From a virus: 64,000 bases of DNA. Position 1 is the stretch's first letter. Each line of letters opens with the position of its first letter. The stretch is taken from positions 1-64,000 of the IMG/VR virus record IMGVR_UViG_3300014838_000016; one strand, written 5' to 3'. The notes beneath the pieces were generated by a model. The model saw only the letters and a list, made by a program, of their open reading frames with translations, was not told where the DNA came from and did not search any database. Of this stretch, positions 42,565 through 52,568 are shown piece after piece. The translations under genes and the position numbers were made by a program.

Positions 42565-43365
42565 CTAAAACGGTTCCGTCCATTGTATTGAAGCACTTAC
42601 ACAATTTGCCAGCGATCCCATCTGAGTGACCACTAGAGTGTATCGGCTGCCGACTAGAACCGGGGGACTTCCTACCTCCACAAAAGCGTATGGAAAATAT
42701 AATCCTGACTGTAGCGTCACCTCATTAAGTTGCATATAGCCGCTGTTCACAACACGGCCTCCAGAGATTGCCGAGGCTGATGTGTCGTAAACCATAACGG
42801 ACTCCGAGTCAACGCTCTTGAAAGTCGCGCCGATCAATGTTCCGTCTAGCACTATTTGCCAAAGCACCCTTGACCCGTTTCCAGCTAGGTTGAAACCGCC
42901 GAGCAGGGGGAAGTTTAGGGTAATCAATGCAGTGTCGGGCTGGAGAGAGATCAAGGGGACTGGGGTAAGACTGGGTATGATGGTCGGGGTTGTCCCCGTG
43001 TTCACCGAAAATGGATTTCCAGTCAAACCTGCCTGAATAACGGTCGTCGCTAATATGGGGCTGTTGCTGGTCGCGGCTGCGCTGACGTAAACCAACTGTA
43101 TGTCGAACGCTTGGATGACTCCAGCAGCTATAGGCGTGAACAGTGTGAGCGTAAAATTGCTGTTGGCATCTACTGTGGCGGTTCCAGCAGGCGACCCCAT
43201 TGATGAGATATTTATCGCAGTTGGCGGGACGTAACCCTGATTTGATAGGAGGGTGACCGATCCTGTTCCGACTTGCAAAATATCGGAAAGCGGGAAGGTG
43301 AATACGGTTGAAACACCGTCGCCCTGCAACAAGAGTGTGATCGGGACTATTTGTTGTAGTGGCAT
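42565..43365 (-). CDS. virion protein, 266 aa
   Basis: A beta-rich, Thr/Ser/Val-dominated protein with the look of a baseplate or fibre-adaptor component (LLLQGDGVSTVFTFPL at the start). The end SIQWTEPF resembles the last strand of the C-terminal domains of the neighbouring proteins (RITWTEE). It follows the next upstream gene by one base. The role is inferred from position. Confidence 0.6.
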   Translation of the reverse strand: MPLQQIVPITLLLQGDGVSTVFTFPLSDILQVGTGSVTLLSNQGYVPPTAINISSMGSPAGTATVDANSNFTLTLFTPIAAGVIQAFDIQLVYVSAAATSNSPILATTVIQAGLTGNPFSVNTGTTPTIIPSLTPVPLISLQPDTALITLNFPLLGGFNLAGNGSRVLWQIVLDGTLIGATFKSVDSESVMVYDTSASAISGGRVVNSGYMQLNEVTLQSGLYFPYAFVEVGSPPVLVGSRYTLVVTQMGSLANCVSASIQWTEPF

Positions 43366-43366
43366 C

Positions 43367-44605
43367 TTATTCCTCTGTCCATGTAATTCTGACGGTCATT
43401 AGCGAACCCGCTATCGCAAGATTAGAAACGCTGATACCTACAAAGTCGTTTACGCCCCTGAGCGTAATCGCTTGAACACTGTTCACACCGAAATTAAGTT
43501 CAATAGGGGTAGGTCCCACCAACGTGCTCGTGTTGGTGATCCATTGCATAGCCTCGGCTCCTATAACGCCCGCGTTGTAAGTCGTTGTCGTCGGTAGCGT
43601 CGTCCACTGACTCACTATTGCTGTGACTGTTGGGTTCACTGGATCGTCAGGTACAGAAACCACGGTGGTGAATGTTCCTCCAGTGATGGCTGTGAAGCGG
43701 TTTATGACTATCACGCTAGGTCCAGAATTGCCTGTGCTGCAAGCCCAAGAAATTTTCATGTGGCGAATCCTGATTACCTTTGTTGCGGAACCCTGAATCG
43801 TGAAAAACGGCTTGATGGGATCAGCTACGGGTACGAAGTTAATTTGACACGCACGATACGTTGCTTTACGTCCCGTGTCATCCACATACAACGCACCCGT
43901 TGAATCTAAAGTCAATGGCAAAACCGTTCCCGCAGCATAATCGGGTACGGAAATGGACTCCACGACGCCGCCGACTTCCACAGTCAGTGGATTGACAACA
44001 TTTACATCAAGCGCGAACGTTGCTGGGCTACCAGAGTAGCTTCCTTGCAGCCATTGAAGATCGCCATTCGGGTCCTGTATGCCGATACCGATGGGTTGCT
44101 GGCATGTTGGCGGGGCGTAAGCTGGTGCGGGACAAATGGGACTTCCCGCTGGATACAGACCTTGCACTTGTGGATCAGCCCAAACCGCGCTAGTATTTCC
44201 GGGTTGGGAGATGAGAAGCTGACCAGCATGTGTTGGATGGCTGAGGTCTACTTCTACTTTTGTTCCAACTTCGTCAGTGCAGAGATACGCCGCACTCCCG
44301 CACGCCACAATGCCTGTGGCGTCGAAGATGTAGCCACAGTCTGGACTGTAGGTGATGTTGATGCCAGTACCGGGGATGAAGTTGAGGATGTCTTGACACG
44401 GCGACGGAACGCCGTTGATTTCTATTACGACCCCCGTTGATAACGGCAAAAGGCATGGGTCAATTTTGCAGTCAGGTCCAAGCAGAACGATAGCGCCGGG
44501 TTCCGCAGGGCAGCAGCCGCTTACCATAGGTATGCGGTACTCCGTCCAGAACTGCTGGTTCGCTTTGTCCTTACGATCTGCGATTACACTATATATCGTG
44601 GACAT
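43367..44605 (-). CDS. fibre-type virion protein sharing a C-terminal domain
   Basis: The first 210 residues are Cys/Pro-rich (CCPAEPGAIVLLGPDC). The last 180 or so are clearly related to the C-terminal domain of the 33052-36939 fibre: TGALYVDDTGRKATYRAC, then SATKVIRIRHMKIS, and a final TVRITWTEE. This shared domain probably binds a common partner or receptor. It lies 8 bases after the giant fibre gene in the same direction. Confidence 0.65.
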   Translation of the reverse strand: MSTIYSVIADRKDKANQQFWTEYRIPMVSGCCPAEPGAIVLLGPDCKIDPCLLPLSTGVVIEINGVPSPCQDILNFIPGTGINITYSPDCGYIFDATGIVACGSAAYLCTDEVGTKVEVDLSHPTHAGQLLISQPGNTSAVWADPQVQGLYPAGSPICPAPAYAPPTCQQPIGIGIQDPNGDLQWLQGSYSGSPATFALDVNVVNPLTVEVGGVVESISVPDYAAGTVLPLTLDSTGALYVDDTGRKATYRACQINFVPVADPIKPFFTIQGSATKVIRIRHMKISWACSTGNSGPSVIVINRFTAITGGTFTTVVSVPDDPVNPTVTAIVSQWTTLPTTTTYNAGVIGAEAMQWITNTSTLVGPTPIELNFGVNSVQAITLRGVNDFVGISVSNLAIAGSLMTVRITWTEE

Positions 44606-44613
44606 TATTCCTC

Positions 44614-47600
44614 TTAGTTCGGGTTTCCCGTGACCATACAGTTAAATGTTTGTGCCCCGCTCGTGGCGTAGGTGATGGTAAAGCCGCTGTTGCTTGACGC
44701 CGATATATAGAAAGCGCCCGCGTTCGTTGTCGGCGTCACTACGACGATAGGCGTACTGGTGTAGTTCACCGCGTACGTCTTGCTCACGGTCGTGCCCGAC
44801 CCCGAGGTTATGACGCCTGCGGTGTCCCCGTTTGCCGCCGACACGTTGCCGTGACCCGCCTGCATGACGTTGCCCTTGTTGTCAACACTGAACACTTCGG
44901 TCGTCCCCGCCGCACCTGCAAAACAGTCGATCAATTTGTTCGCAGTGCCGAGCAACGCAGTCTCAGTGACGGCGACCTTTAGAGCCGTGTAAGAGCCCGA
45001 TGCCGTAAGGGTCTGGTTGATGGTGGGGGCGATTTGCATGGCAGTGAAGGTGCCAGCACCAGCCGTGGGTGCCCAGTTCAGATGCACGGAGTTGTTCCCG
45101 CCGAGGCTAACCTCTGCGCCGACGTTGATGCCTATGTATGGACCTGCCCCAGTTGTTGCCCATGTTGATCCACCATGCCCCAAGCTAACAAGAGGTTTTC
45201 CACCCGTGTAAGTAGCTGATGGAGACTGGGCGCTGCCAATCTCGGCGGTCCCCAACGCCAATTGATTGTACAAACCAAAGCTAACGCTTGTGCTTTGCGA
45301 CGTTATGCTGCCTTGATTAGTACCTCCTTGATAGCCACGCATTATGTCCACACTGCCAGCAATCGTAGCCACTAAGAGTGGGAAACTAGCATTGCCCCCA
45401 ATGCTAATTCCGCAAGTAGCTCCCGCTGGACCGATGATCTGTGGATCGGTAACGCCGTAGCTTAGCGGCGTCGGTAACTGAATCTGCGCTGCACCTGTCG
45501 TTCCTGTGTGTGCGATGGTCAAGGTGCTGATGGCGTTCGTGCCCGCTGTCATCACCGAGCCTATCGTCCATTGATCGTTGGCTGACGCGCCGTTCCAGTA
45601 CTGTGCAGAAAATCCATGCAGCGGCGATGCGTTGGTCGTGATCGCCGATGCAGTGGTTGTATTCTCCCAATCCCAAAGCACGGCTGAAGTCTGGTTAAAT
45701 GTCGTCGTGAAGCCAGCGTTGGCAAGCGTGAGGTTCCCCGTGGCGTTGGTCAGCGCAGACCATGCGTTGGTGATGGTTGGAGTGCCGCTCAACGCGGCGT
45801 ATGCGATGGAGCCCGCAGCAAAGGAAGTCGTGCCACTGACGGTGATGTTGGCAAAAGCTGCGGTGCCAGTGAATGTGGGAGAAGCTAATGGAGCAGCGCC
45901 TGTGACTTGAGCCACAGTGTAATCGCCTGATGTTGCTACGACTGCACCAGTACGACCGAAGACGCTGGTTACAGGAGCGGTCAAAGCTGTGATATAGCCT
46001 TGAGCTTGCACGTATGCTGTTGTTGCAATTTTTGTGCTGTTATCCGCCGTTGCAGGAGTGGTTGATGTTGGCACTCCAGTGAAAGCAACGTTGCCTGTGA
46101 GGGTAGGAGCACCGGCCCACGATCCGCTTATGGTGCCGCCGCTGGAAGTTAATGTGCCAGAGACAGTTTCCGTGCCAGACATCGTGTAGGCACCGCTCAT
46201 GGTTCCTGTAAACGCCCATGTGCCTGTAGTTGCGAAGGCTGTTACAACTAAGGAGCCAGCCGCAAAAGCTGCCGTGCCTGATACTGCGATGTTATTTGCG
46301 AACGTCACTGTACCACTGAAAGTCGGAGATGCAAGAGGTGCAAGCAAAGCTTCGGCGGCTATAGCACGTCCTCTTTCAACTGAAACTGCGGAGTCCGCGT
46401 AAGCTGTAGTTGCAATCTGAGTGTTGGCTGTTAGCGGTGATGCAGTTGGTGCGGTTGGAATTCCAGTGAACGCGGGGGATACCAACGGTGCCGCGCCAGT
46501 AACTTGAGCTACAGTGTAGTCACCACTTACCGCTATGACCGCACCAGTGCGACCAAAGACCGAAGTGACGAGGCTGCTGGCTGCCGTCAAATACCCCTGT
46601 GCTTGCACGTAGGCTGTCGTCGCAATCCTCGTGCTGTTGTCGCTGGTCAAGGGCGTGGTAGACAACGGTGTTCCAGTGAACGTTGGGGATACTAGGGACG
46701 CTGCACCCGTAACCATGGCGACGGTGTAGTCGCCGCTTACGGCGATAACTACGCCAGTTCTCCCGAAGACCGATTGCACTGGTGCTCCGGCCGAAGTAAT
46801 ATAGCCCTGCGCCTGCACGTAAGCAGTTGTCGCTATTTTTGTGGAGTTGTCCACTGTTGCTGGCGTAGAGGATGTCGGTGCTCCTGTGAAGTTCACGTTG
46901 CCATTTAACGTGGTGATTGTCGCCGTAGTGATAGCAGCGGTCGGAATTGTCACCGTCCCAATGAAAGTCGGAGACGCCAGATATGCGAGCGACGTGTAAT
47001 CACTCAGGTCGGTTGATGCGGGCTGAGTCGCCGTGAACAGCCCTGTGATCGCGGAGTAGGAGTTCAGCCACTCATGCGTGATGGCACCAAAAGTCGAGGG
47101 TAACACAGTGGTGTTTGATAGAGCGTCGGTGATGCCGTACCCAGCAAGCGTAGTCGGATGAGACGACAAGTCCGTGAATGCCAAATCCACCACGCCAATA
47201 AATCCGTTGACGCTTGTGACGGCGGCTGGGGGAAACAGGAGTTCCACCCAATTGCTGAGCACAGAAGCAGGTGTAGCAGCAAGAATGAACGTTTCGTTGA
47301 CATCCGTCCGTACAGCAACTTCCCCCTGAGTATCGGGCAAGGCAAGCATTGCGGCTTGGCTCGCAACTACGTAAGTATTGGTGAGCGGGATAACAGGAAG
47401 CTGCGACGTGGGAACCAATCCGCCAGCGTCCAATGACGCATAGCCGTTCGGTTGCCCCTTCTGTGACAAAGGTTGGAGTAACGTTTCGGCGGCTTCCGCT
47501 CGTGAAGTTTCAACCCCTACCGCTGAATCAACATAGGCTGTCGTCGCGATCTGGTTGTTGTCTGTTAGAGGAGCGGCTGTCGGTGCAACAGGAATTCCTG

Positions 47601-49122
47601 TAAATACAGGGGAAGCCAAGGGTGCTGCGCCCGTAACTTGAGCTACGGTATAGTCACCTGTTGCGGCAACGACCGCGCCTACTCTTCCGAAGACCGAGGC
47701 GACGGGGACAGATGATACAGTGATGAAACCTTGCGACAGGACAAAGGCTGTCGTGGCTATTTGACCCGTGCTGGTTCCGGGCGCGGCGGTTGGTGCCGTG
47801 GGGATACCCGTGAACGCGGGCGAGGCGAGTATTGCCACACTTGCTAGTGAGACGTTGGAGTCCTGCACATTGCCGAACCCGTCCGACGAGATGATGTCGC
47901 CCGCTGGCGCGGTGGACACGTTTGGTAGAGTAGTTGCCGCGACAAAAGTGTTGCCCGATCCAAGCACGGTGATCGAACCTGTGGATGTTACCGTGCCCGT
48001 GGCGATGCCCGCGCCTGATATGGAGATCACCCCAGTAGGAGGCGGTGCCGCCCAGATCGTGATACCCGTTCCGTCCGTTTGCAATACCTGCCCTAACGAT
48101 CCAGCGTTCGTGGGCAGGGTGAGGGTCCACGTGCCTGCGTTCGCTTGTTCGCTGATCGTGACGCCGCCGCTTACCGACCCCTTGAGAATCAATTGCCCTG
48201 ATACCGGACCACCAAGCGTTATGGTACCGTTAGAGTAGTAAGCTTCGGGGGTGCCACTTACCATTGTTCCTGTCGTAGCATAATAAGCAAGCTGTCCCGC
48301 TAGGCCGTTGCTTACAAATCCACTGGACCCAGCCCCACTCTGTGAGGCACCCATTCCCGCCCAGAGAGCCTCCATGTCGTTGAGGAACGCCTGCGCGGGA
48401 GCGCCTTTGAGGATGTAAGCTCGCTCGGAAGTGCTGACATTGGTTTCGGCGTAGTAAAGCCAAACTGTTCGGCTGGATGTATCGGACGCTGCTCCTGAAT
48501 CTGCTGTGCTGTAACCATCCGTGTTGAGTACGGCTACGCCGCTGTCGTTCCCATCACCACAGCCAGCCGTACCGTAGTCGGCGTGGTTGAAATCTGCCGT
48601 AAAACTGGCAAAACCTGAGGGGCTGGCAAAATCGGTGGAGACACTTGTGATGGTCACGGTCTGACCATTAAGGAATGTGGCGTTTACCAAATTCGGGAAG
48701 GTTACGGTCATGCCGACCGTAAAGGTGTTGTTCGCGGTCACCGTCAACACGTTCCCAAGGATTTGAATTCGTGATATTTCGGCGGAAATCGGCGGCATGG
48801 TCGCCGTGAACTGTGCGGGGGTTGCGGTTCGCACATGGACGATCAAGCCATTGAGGAACGTGGCGTTTCCCAACCCGCTGAGAGCCGCGTTCATGCCAGA
48901 TTTGAAGGAGTTGTTGCCAGTTACGGTGAGGGTGCCGCCCGAAATCGCTATGCCAGTGATGCCGGGCATCAGGTTGGCAGGTTGATTGGATTCAAGGTAT
49001 TGGAGGTCGTTTAGATTGACCATGACCTCTTTGGCGATTGGGTCAAAGAGTGGGTCTGGTTTCCAAATCCAGAAAGCAGCGTGAATTGTAGTGTTGCTTT
49101 GGAACCCAAAACGATTAGCCAT
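44614..49122 (-). CDS. giant tail fibre with classic phage repeats
   Basis: This 1502-residue protein carries the classic phage fibre repeats: VFGRTGAVVA-type units (four copies) and IATTAYV-type units (six copies), separated by ITVPTAPTA-like spacers. The N-terminus has two modules with NATFLNG, also present in the 1428-6221 protein. A late domain (ATSGAQTFNCMVTGNPN at the very end) would be the tip. GGAG ahead of the ATG at 49122 decides the start; a longer frame from 49185 lacks one. It is the first gene of the minus-strand fibre block and very likely a host-recognition fibre. Confidence 0.88.
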   Translation of the reverse strand: MANRFGFQSNTTIHAAFWIWKPDPLFDPIAKEVMVNLNDLQYLESNQPANLMPGITGIAISGGTLTVTGNNSFKSGMNAALSGLGNATFLNGLIVHVRTATPAQFTATMPPISAEISRIQILGNVLTVTANNTFTVGMTVTFPNLVNATFLNGQTVTITSVSTDFASPSGFASFTADFNHADYGTAGCGDGNDSGVAVLNTDGYSTADSGAASDTSSRTVWLYYAETNVSTSERAYILKGAPAQAFLNDMEALWAGMGASQSGAGSSGFVSNGLAGQLAYYATTGTMVSGTPEAYYSNGTITLGGPVSGQLILKGSVSGGVTISEQANAGTWTLTLPTNAGSLGQVLQTDGTGITIWAAPPPTGVISISGAGIATGTVTSTGSITVLGSGNTFVAATTLPNVSTAPAGDIISSDGFGNVQDSNVSLASVAILASPAFTGIPTAPTAAPGTSTGQIATTAFVLSQGFITVSSVPVASVFGRVGAVVAATGDYTVAQVTGAAPLASPVFTGIPVAPTAAPLTDNNQIATTAYVDSAVGVETSRAEAAETLLQPLSQKGQPNGYASLDAGGLVPTSQLPVIPLTNTYVVASQAAMLALPDTQGEVAVRTDVNETFILAATPASVLSNWVELLFPPAAVTSVNGFIGVVDLAFTDLSSHPTTLAGYGITDALSNTTVLPSTFGAITHEWLNSYSAITGLFTATQPASTDLSDYTSLAYLASPTFIGTVTIPTAAITTATITTLNGNVNFTGAPTSSTPATVDNSTKIATTAYVQAQGYITSAGAPVQSVFGRTGVVIAVSGDYTVAMVTGAASLVSPTFTGTPLSTTPLTSDNSTRIATTAYVQAQGYLTAASSLVTSVFGRTGAVIAVSGDYTVAQVTGAAPLVSPAFTGIPTAPTASPLTANTQIATTAYADSAVSVERGRAIAAEALLAPLASPTFSGTVTFANNIAVSGTAAFAAGSLVVTAFATTGTWAFTGTMSGAYTMSGTETVSGTLTSSGGTISGSWAGAPTLTGNVAFTGVPTSTTPATADNSTKIATTAYVQAQGYITALTAPVTSVFGRTGAVVATSGDYTVAQVTGAAPLASPTFTGTAAFANITVSGTTSFAAGSIAYAALSGTPTITNAWSALTNATGNLTLANAGFTTTFNQTSAVLWDWENTTTASAITTNASPLHGFSAQYWNGASANDQWTIGSVMTAGTNAISTLTIAHTGTTGAAQIQLPTPLSYGVTDPQIIGPAGATCGISIGGNASFPLLVATIAGSVDIMRGYQGGTNQGSITSQSTSVSFGLYNQLALGTAEIGSAQSPSATYTGGKPLVSLGHGGSTWATTGAGPYIGINVGAEVSLGGNNSVHLNWAPTAGAGTFTAMQIAPTINQTLTASGSYTALKVAVTETALLGTANKLIDCFAGAAGTTEVFSVDNKGNVMQAGHGNVSAANGDTAGVITSGSGTTVSKTYAVNYTSTPIVVVTPTTNAGAFYISASSNSGFTITYATSGAQTFNCMVTGNPN

Positions 49123-49363
49123 TTTGCTCCGAGTTAGCTGAATGCAGACGGACGCCGACGTAAGCGCACTACGACCGCTGTTCATGCTTAGAAACGGCCT
49201 TGTGGTTGGGGTTCCGCCTCTATCTATGTGTCTGAAAAACTGGTTTTCGTTTCGCGGACAAAATTGGGAAAATCGTTGTCTGGTTCGAAGTCCATATACT
49301 GTAACCCGTTGAAAATAAGCCGTAAAAACTCACCAAAAACCTATCGGTTTTGCCATTTTTCTT

Positions 49364-49371
49364 GGTATAAT
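49364..49371 (+). promoter_or_regulatory. strong extended -10 promoter (TTGGTATAAT), leaderless type
   Basis: CTTGGTATAAT follows a TTTTGCCATTTTT tract and ends six bases before the ATG at 49378. The same upstream tract occurs at 56407 and 62906. The divergent 255-base gap 49123-49377 holds nothing else clear. Confidence 0.8.
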
Positions 49372-49377
49372 AGCCAC

Positions 49378-49737
49378 ATGATGGATAACGTCATCCTAGA
49401 TGTCATTCGAGCGATTCCTCAGCAGGCTCAGCGGCAGTATGGCACCGACGAACAGCTTCGCCTAGCAATGGCGGCTGCCAACAAGCTTGGCCTTTACGAC
49501 GCCGCCGACGTGATCCGCCGTCTGGCGGGGGACGACGAACTGGCGAACGCGGCGGAACGGCACGCGGGGCATGTGTGCACTTCCCCTTGTGAGCCGTGTT
49601 GCGAGAAAGACCCCGAATACGACATGGAGTTGCACGCGACTCAGCCGAAGAAGGATTGGCCGACCGTGAAGGCAGAAGCCAAGTTACGCGAAGACTGGCG
49701 TGACCGCAGGGCAGCACGAGATTTTCAGAGAGACTAA
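49378..49737 (+). CDS. hypothetical protein with Cys cluster, 119 aa
   Basis: The first 60 residues are helical, followed by a Cys/His group (HAGHVCTSPCEPCCEKD) that could bind zinc, then a charged helix. The ATG at 49378 follows the promoter box by six bases. No family is recognised. Confidence 0.65.
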   Translation: MMDNVILDVIRAIPQQAQRQYGTDEQLRLAMAAANKLGLYDAADVIRRLAGDDELANAAERHAGHVCTSPCEPCCEKDPEYDMELHATQPKKDWPTVKAEAKLREDWRDRRAARDFQRD

Positions 49738-49754
49738 TTCAAGGGGGTATCACT

Positions 49755-50108
49755 ATGGCACGAATTTGCTCAATTCCAGCAGAAGTTGGTCCTCAACCCA
49801 AGTTCCATGATTGCGACGGTGACTTCAAAAAGTACACCACCGCGACCGACAAGTGGATCAAGACGGTCGTCGAGTACGCCAAGAAGAACGGTTCTGGCGA
49901 ACTTGCTGGCGAGATCGTTCGCTTCCACGTGGCTGACGGCCACGCTCAGTACGTGGTGTTTTCGTCCAAGCCGCTGCAACTGATTCACCTGCCCGTCTAC
50001 GATGCGTGGCACTTCCAGTACGCCAACCGTCTGACGGTCAAGGACATCAAGGAAGAAGTTCGGCGTAACAAATCACTCAAGGCGATGTTCGCCTCGAAGG
50101 GGCAATAA
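49755..50108 (+). CDS. hypothetical protein, 117 aa
   Basis: A soluble alpha/beta protein with a clear ribosome binding site (AAGGGGG). It contains a strand-rich segment (QYVVFSSKPLQLIHLPVYD) and a basic C-terminal helix. Its stop overlaps the start of a tiny gene. The function is unknown. Confidence 0.65.
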   Translation: MARICSIPAEVGPQPKFHDCDGDFKKYTTATDKWIKTVVEYAKKNGSGELAGEIVRFHVADGHAQYVVFSSKPLQLIHLPVYDAWHFQYANRLTVKDIKEEVRRNKSLKAMFASKGQ

Positions 50109-50209
50109 TGGCAACCGATTACCTAGAATGCAAAGGCGGCAACGGGCGAAGCTGCTCTCAAGAGGCACTTGTAAGCGAAATCTCGGGGAAAAGGATAACT
50201 AAATCATGA
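50108..50209 (+). CDS. tiny hypothetical protein, 33 aa
   Basis: A 33-residue frame fits exactly between its neighbours, with a TAATG overlap in front and an ATGA overlap behind. It reads MATDYLECKGGNGRSC and has two Cys. The double overlap supports real translation or a coupling peptide. Confidence 0.45.
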   Translation: MATDYLECKGGNGRSCSQEALVSEISGKRITKS

Positions 50210-50574
50210 ACTTAGATAGCGTTCGCATTCAATTCCAATCGCAGAACCCACACAACACCCTGTTCCTGAAAGTGTGGGCCGACGTTAACAACGAGCCGAC
50301 CGAAATGTACGCGGCTTTGAACAAGGTCGGCTTTGCCGATGACGGTTGCCCGATGCCGCCGATTCCCGCCGAACATTGCTACGCGGCTGGCTACGCCAAG
50401 GGCGATCAGACGCAGATCGTCGAGCGAAGCTTTGTGAAGGGCGGTTCGGGCCTGTTCAACGGCTGGACGCCCGAAGAGAAGAAAGCGAACGTGCCTGCGG
50501 TTCGTAATGCGCTCCGCAAATTCGGCTTCGTCCGCATCGACCACCGCAAACTCAGACTTGAGGACATGCTGTGA
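50206..50574 (+). CDS. hypothetical protein, 122 aa
   Basis: A soluble protein with a strand-rich start (IQFQSQNPHNTLFLKVWAD) and a basic helical end. It overlaps the next gene's GTG by 4 bases. No family is recognised. Confidence 0.65.
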   Translation: MNLDSVRIQFQSQNPHNTLFLKVWADVNNEPTEMYAALNKVGFADDGCPMPPIPAEHCYAAGYAKGDQTQIVERSFVKGGSGLFNGWTPEEKKANVPAVRNALRKFGFVRIDHRKLRLEDML

Positions 50575-50738
50575 TTGCAAAGTGCCAAGACTGTAAGCGA
50601 CAAAGCATTAGCTCTCAGGTCACCTGCCCTGTATGCGGGGGAGCTATGGAGCAGCTTTGCGAGAACTGCAACGAACGTGTACGGTTGCCTCACAGCCTCC
50701 TGTGCGGCGATTGCGAAGAGACTAAAATCGTGGTATGA
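50571..50738 (+). CDS. double zinc-ribbon protein, 55 aa
   Basis: Four Cys pairs (CQDC, CPVC, CENC, CGDC) make two compact zinc ribbons, like small transcription- or ribosome-associated proteins. The GTG start overlaps the previous TGA. It lies ahead of the 305-residue unknown gene. Confidence 0.6.
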   Translation: MIAKCQDCKRQSISSQVTCPVCGGAMEQLCENCNERVRLPHSLLCGDCEETKIVV

Positions 50739-50739
50739 T
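50732..50739 (+). promoter_or_regulatory. possible promoter (GGTATGAT)
   Basis: GGTATGAT overlaps the previous stop. GAGGAG follows and the ATG at 50759 starts the next gene, so this unit has a short leader. Confidence 0.45.
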
Positions 50740-50758
50740 GTTTGAGGAGCAAACATAT

Positions 50759-51676
50759 ATGCGTAGAGGCAGCAATCCCGTATTTATCCACGTCGCCGAA
50801 GATGGGCTGATTCTCGCCCCAGACAAGCGCAATCGCGAGCAGAGTGCGGTTGTGGGGCTCGATCCGAGCACTCGCACCCTTGCCGTCAATCTCGGTGCCG
50901 ACTACTGTGCGGAGCATGAGTGGGGCATCAAAAAACTGTACGAGGCTTTCGGCGTCAAGTACGAGACCGGCACCTACGGCCTCAAGAAACGCAAGATCAG
51001 CAAGGTGCCCAAATCCCTCGTTTGGGTGAAGATGCCCGAGAAAGATGGGCGGCAGGGCTTCGCGTACCGAGATTTCTGGTTCAGGTCAGTGGAAGACTAT
51101 TTCATTGACGACAGCGATCTCAAGTCGTATGAGATATACGACCGCGAGAAGCGCAAGATGAAGGCCAACCCCGTTCAGTTGTGCTGTGCGTGGAGCGATG
51201 ACGATTTCGCCTGCCTGTCCAAAGACCCCACCGACATCAAGTATCTCCGCGAGATTTTCGACCAGTTCCAAAAGAAAAACATTATCTTCACGTTCTCGAA
51301 CGCCCTCCCCGCTTTTGAAAACCCGGGTCTCATCATCGCCATCGCGAATAGGATGCCGAAGGAAGCCGTCGAGATGCTCACGAAGGCGGACAAGGAAAAC
51401 CACGAGATCGAGAAATTCGTGGTCAAGAGCAAGGTTCGTGAACTGCTCAAGGAAAAGGGCAAAGGGTATTACGCTCTGTCTCCGAAGCGTTGGGAGGACG
51501 GCTCGATCAAGTTCTGGCTGAACCCTTACGACCAGCACAAGGTCAACTACGGTTGGTTCACGCTGGAGCAAGTCCGCCAATGGGCGGATGACAAGGGTCC
51601 GATTCCGATGTCACCTGCTCAGGTGATCGATTACCATGAGGCGCGTTCGGGCAAGAAAGTGAAGGCTATCCAGTGA
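50759..51676 (+). CDS. hypothetical protein, 305 aa
   Basis: A large soluble protein with alternating charged and hydrophobic segments and no membrane helix. GAGGAG just ahead of the ATG at 50759 decides the start over the ATG at 50735. It overlaps the next gene by 4 bases. I see no catalytic motif and recognise no family. Confidence 0.65.
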   Translation: MRRGSNPVFIHVAEDGLILAPDKRNREQSAVVGLDPSTRTLAVNLGADYCAEHEWGIKKLYEAFGVKYETGTYGLKKRKISKVPKSLVWVKMPEKDGRQGFAYRDFWFRSVEDYFIDDSDLKSYEIYDREKRKMKANPVQLCCAWSDDDFACLSKDPTDIKYLREIFDQFQKKNIIFTFSNALPAFENPGLIIAIANRMPKEAVEMLTKADKENHEIEKFVVKSKVRELLKEKGKGYYALSPKRWEDGSIKFWLNPYDQHKVNYGWFTLEQVRQWADDKGPIPMSPAQVIDYHEARSGKKVKAIQ

Positions 51677-52158
51677 TAATCACCATCTTGGCGTACAAGT
51701 CGGACGGCGTGGATGTCTGCCATGGCTGTGTTATGGCACACTATTCCTCGGACTTTCAATGGAAATCCTCTATGGATCGAGGAGAGATCGCCGAGTTCCT
51801 CGCGGGTCTCATGTTCGACAACAAGCATCTCGACACGAACGAGGGCGGGTACGAATTCACGTTCCTCTTCAACGGCGAAGAGTATAATGGTGAATGGGAT
51901 ATGGCCGTCCTCAGAAGTGAGATAGAGGAGAAAGCCACGGCGCTTTACAATCTCAAGGAGATCGACTTCCAACGGAAGGACGCCGAATCCAAGAAGCGAT
52001 CCGCCGACAAACAGCGGAAGGACATCGAGGAGCGCGAGCGCCAGCAGTTGGCTCAGCTTCAAGTCAAGTATGGAACCACGACCACCGTCGAGAACGGGGT
52101 TCGGAAGACCGTAGAGGTCACACCAGCAGGCACCCTGACAACGACCAAGCTGATTTAA
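51673..52158 (+). CDS. hypothetical protein with coiled-coil tail, 161 aa
   Basis: The first 85 residues form a compact domain with a CHGC pair near residue 16. A charged coiled coil follows (about 90-130, ESKKRSADKQRKDIEERER), then a Thr/Val end. The GTG start overlaps the previous stop. No function is assigned. Confidence 0.65.
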   Translation: MIITILAYKSDGVDVCHGCVMAHYSSDFQWKSSMDRGEIAEFLAGLMFDNKHLDTNEGGYEFTFLFNGEEYNGEWDMAVLRSEIEEKATALYNLKEIDFQRKDAESKKRSADKQRKDIEERERQQLAQLQVKYGTTTTVENGVRKTVEVTPAGTLTTTKLI

Positions 52159-52166
52159 GGAGCACT

Positions 52167-52457
52167 ATGCCAGCCAAGCAAATCCCGCTGACCGCTGAGC
52201 TTCTCGCACTCGCGGAGAAGTCTTACGATGAGTACAACACCGTCCTAACCGAGATCGTGACTCGCCTGCCGCTTGATGTGCAGGTGCGGACTTTCCAGCG
52301 GGTTCTAGGGGAGGAACTGTCTCTGACGACCGCCCGCCGAGCCTACCGTACCGCTATTCGGGTAGCCATGGGGGAGGAAAATGTTCCCCGCGAGTACAGC
52401 CCGAAGCCCGTAAAGCCGAGGAAGAAGCCCGCTAAAAGAATACCGTCGATACGATAG
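52167..52457 (+). CDS. hypothetical basic protein, 96 aa
   Basis: A helical protein with a Pro/Lys/Arg-rich C-terminus (KPVKPRKKPAKR) typical of nucleic-acid binding. AAGGAGC is the ribosome binding site. It is the last gene before the structured 247-base gap. Confidence 0.65.
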   Translation: MPAKQIPLTAELLALAEKSYDEYNTVLTEIVTRLPLDVQVRTFQRVLGEELSLTTARRAYRTAIRVAMGEENVPREYSPKPVKPRKKPAKRIPSIR

Positions 52458-52568
52458 GGATACGGGAAGTCAAACGAGAGAGCCAGAAAAAGTGGTTGCT
52501 AAAATTTCCTGAATACGAGTATTGTATTTAGAGAAGCTTTACGAAAACAAAAATTTTACAAGCTTAAG

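Noticed and set aside
32357-49122. Diversity-generating retroelement acting on fibre genes
   Set aside because: No reverse transcriptase or template/variable repeat pair is visible in the window.
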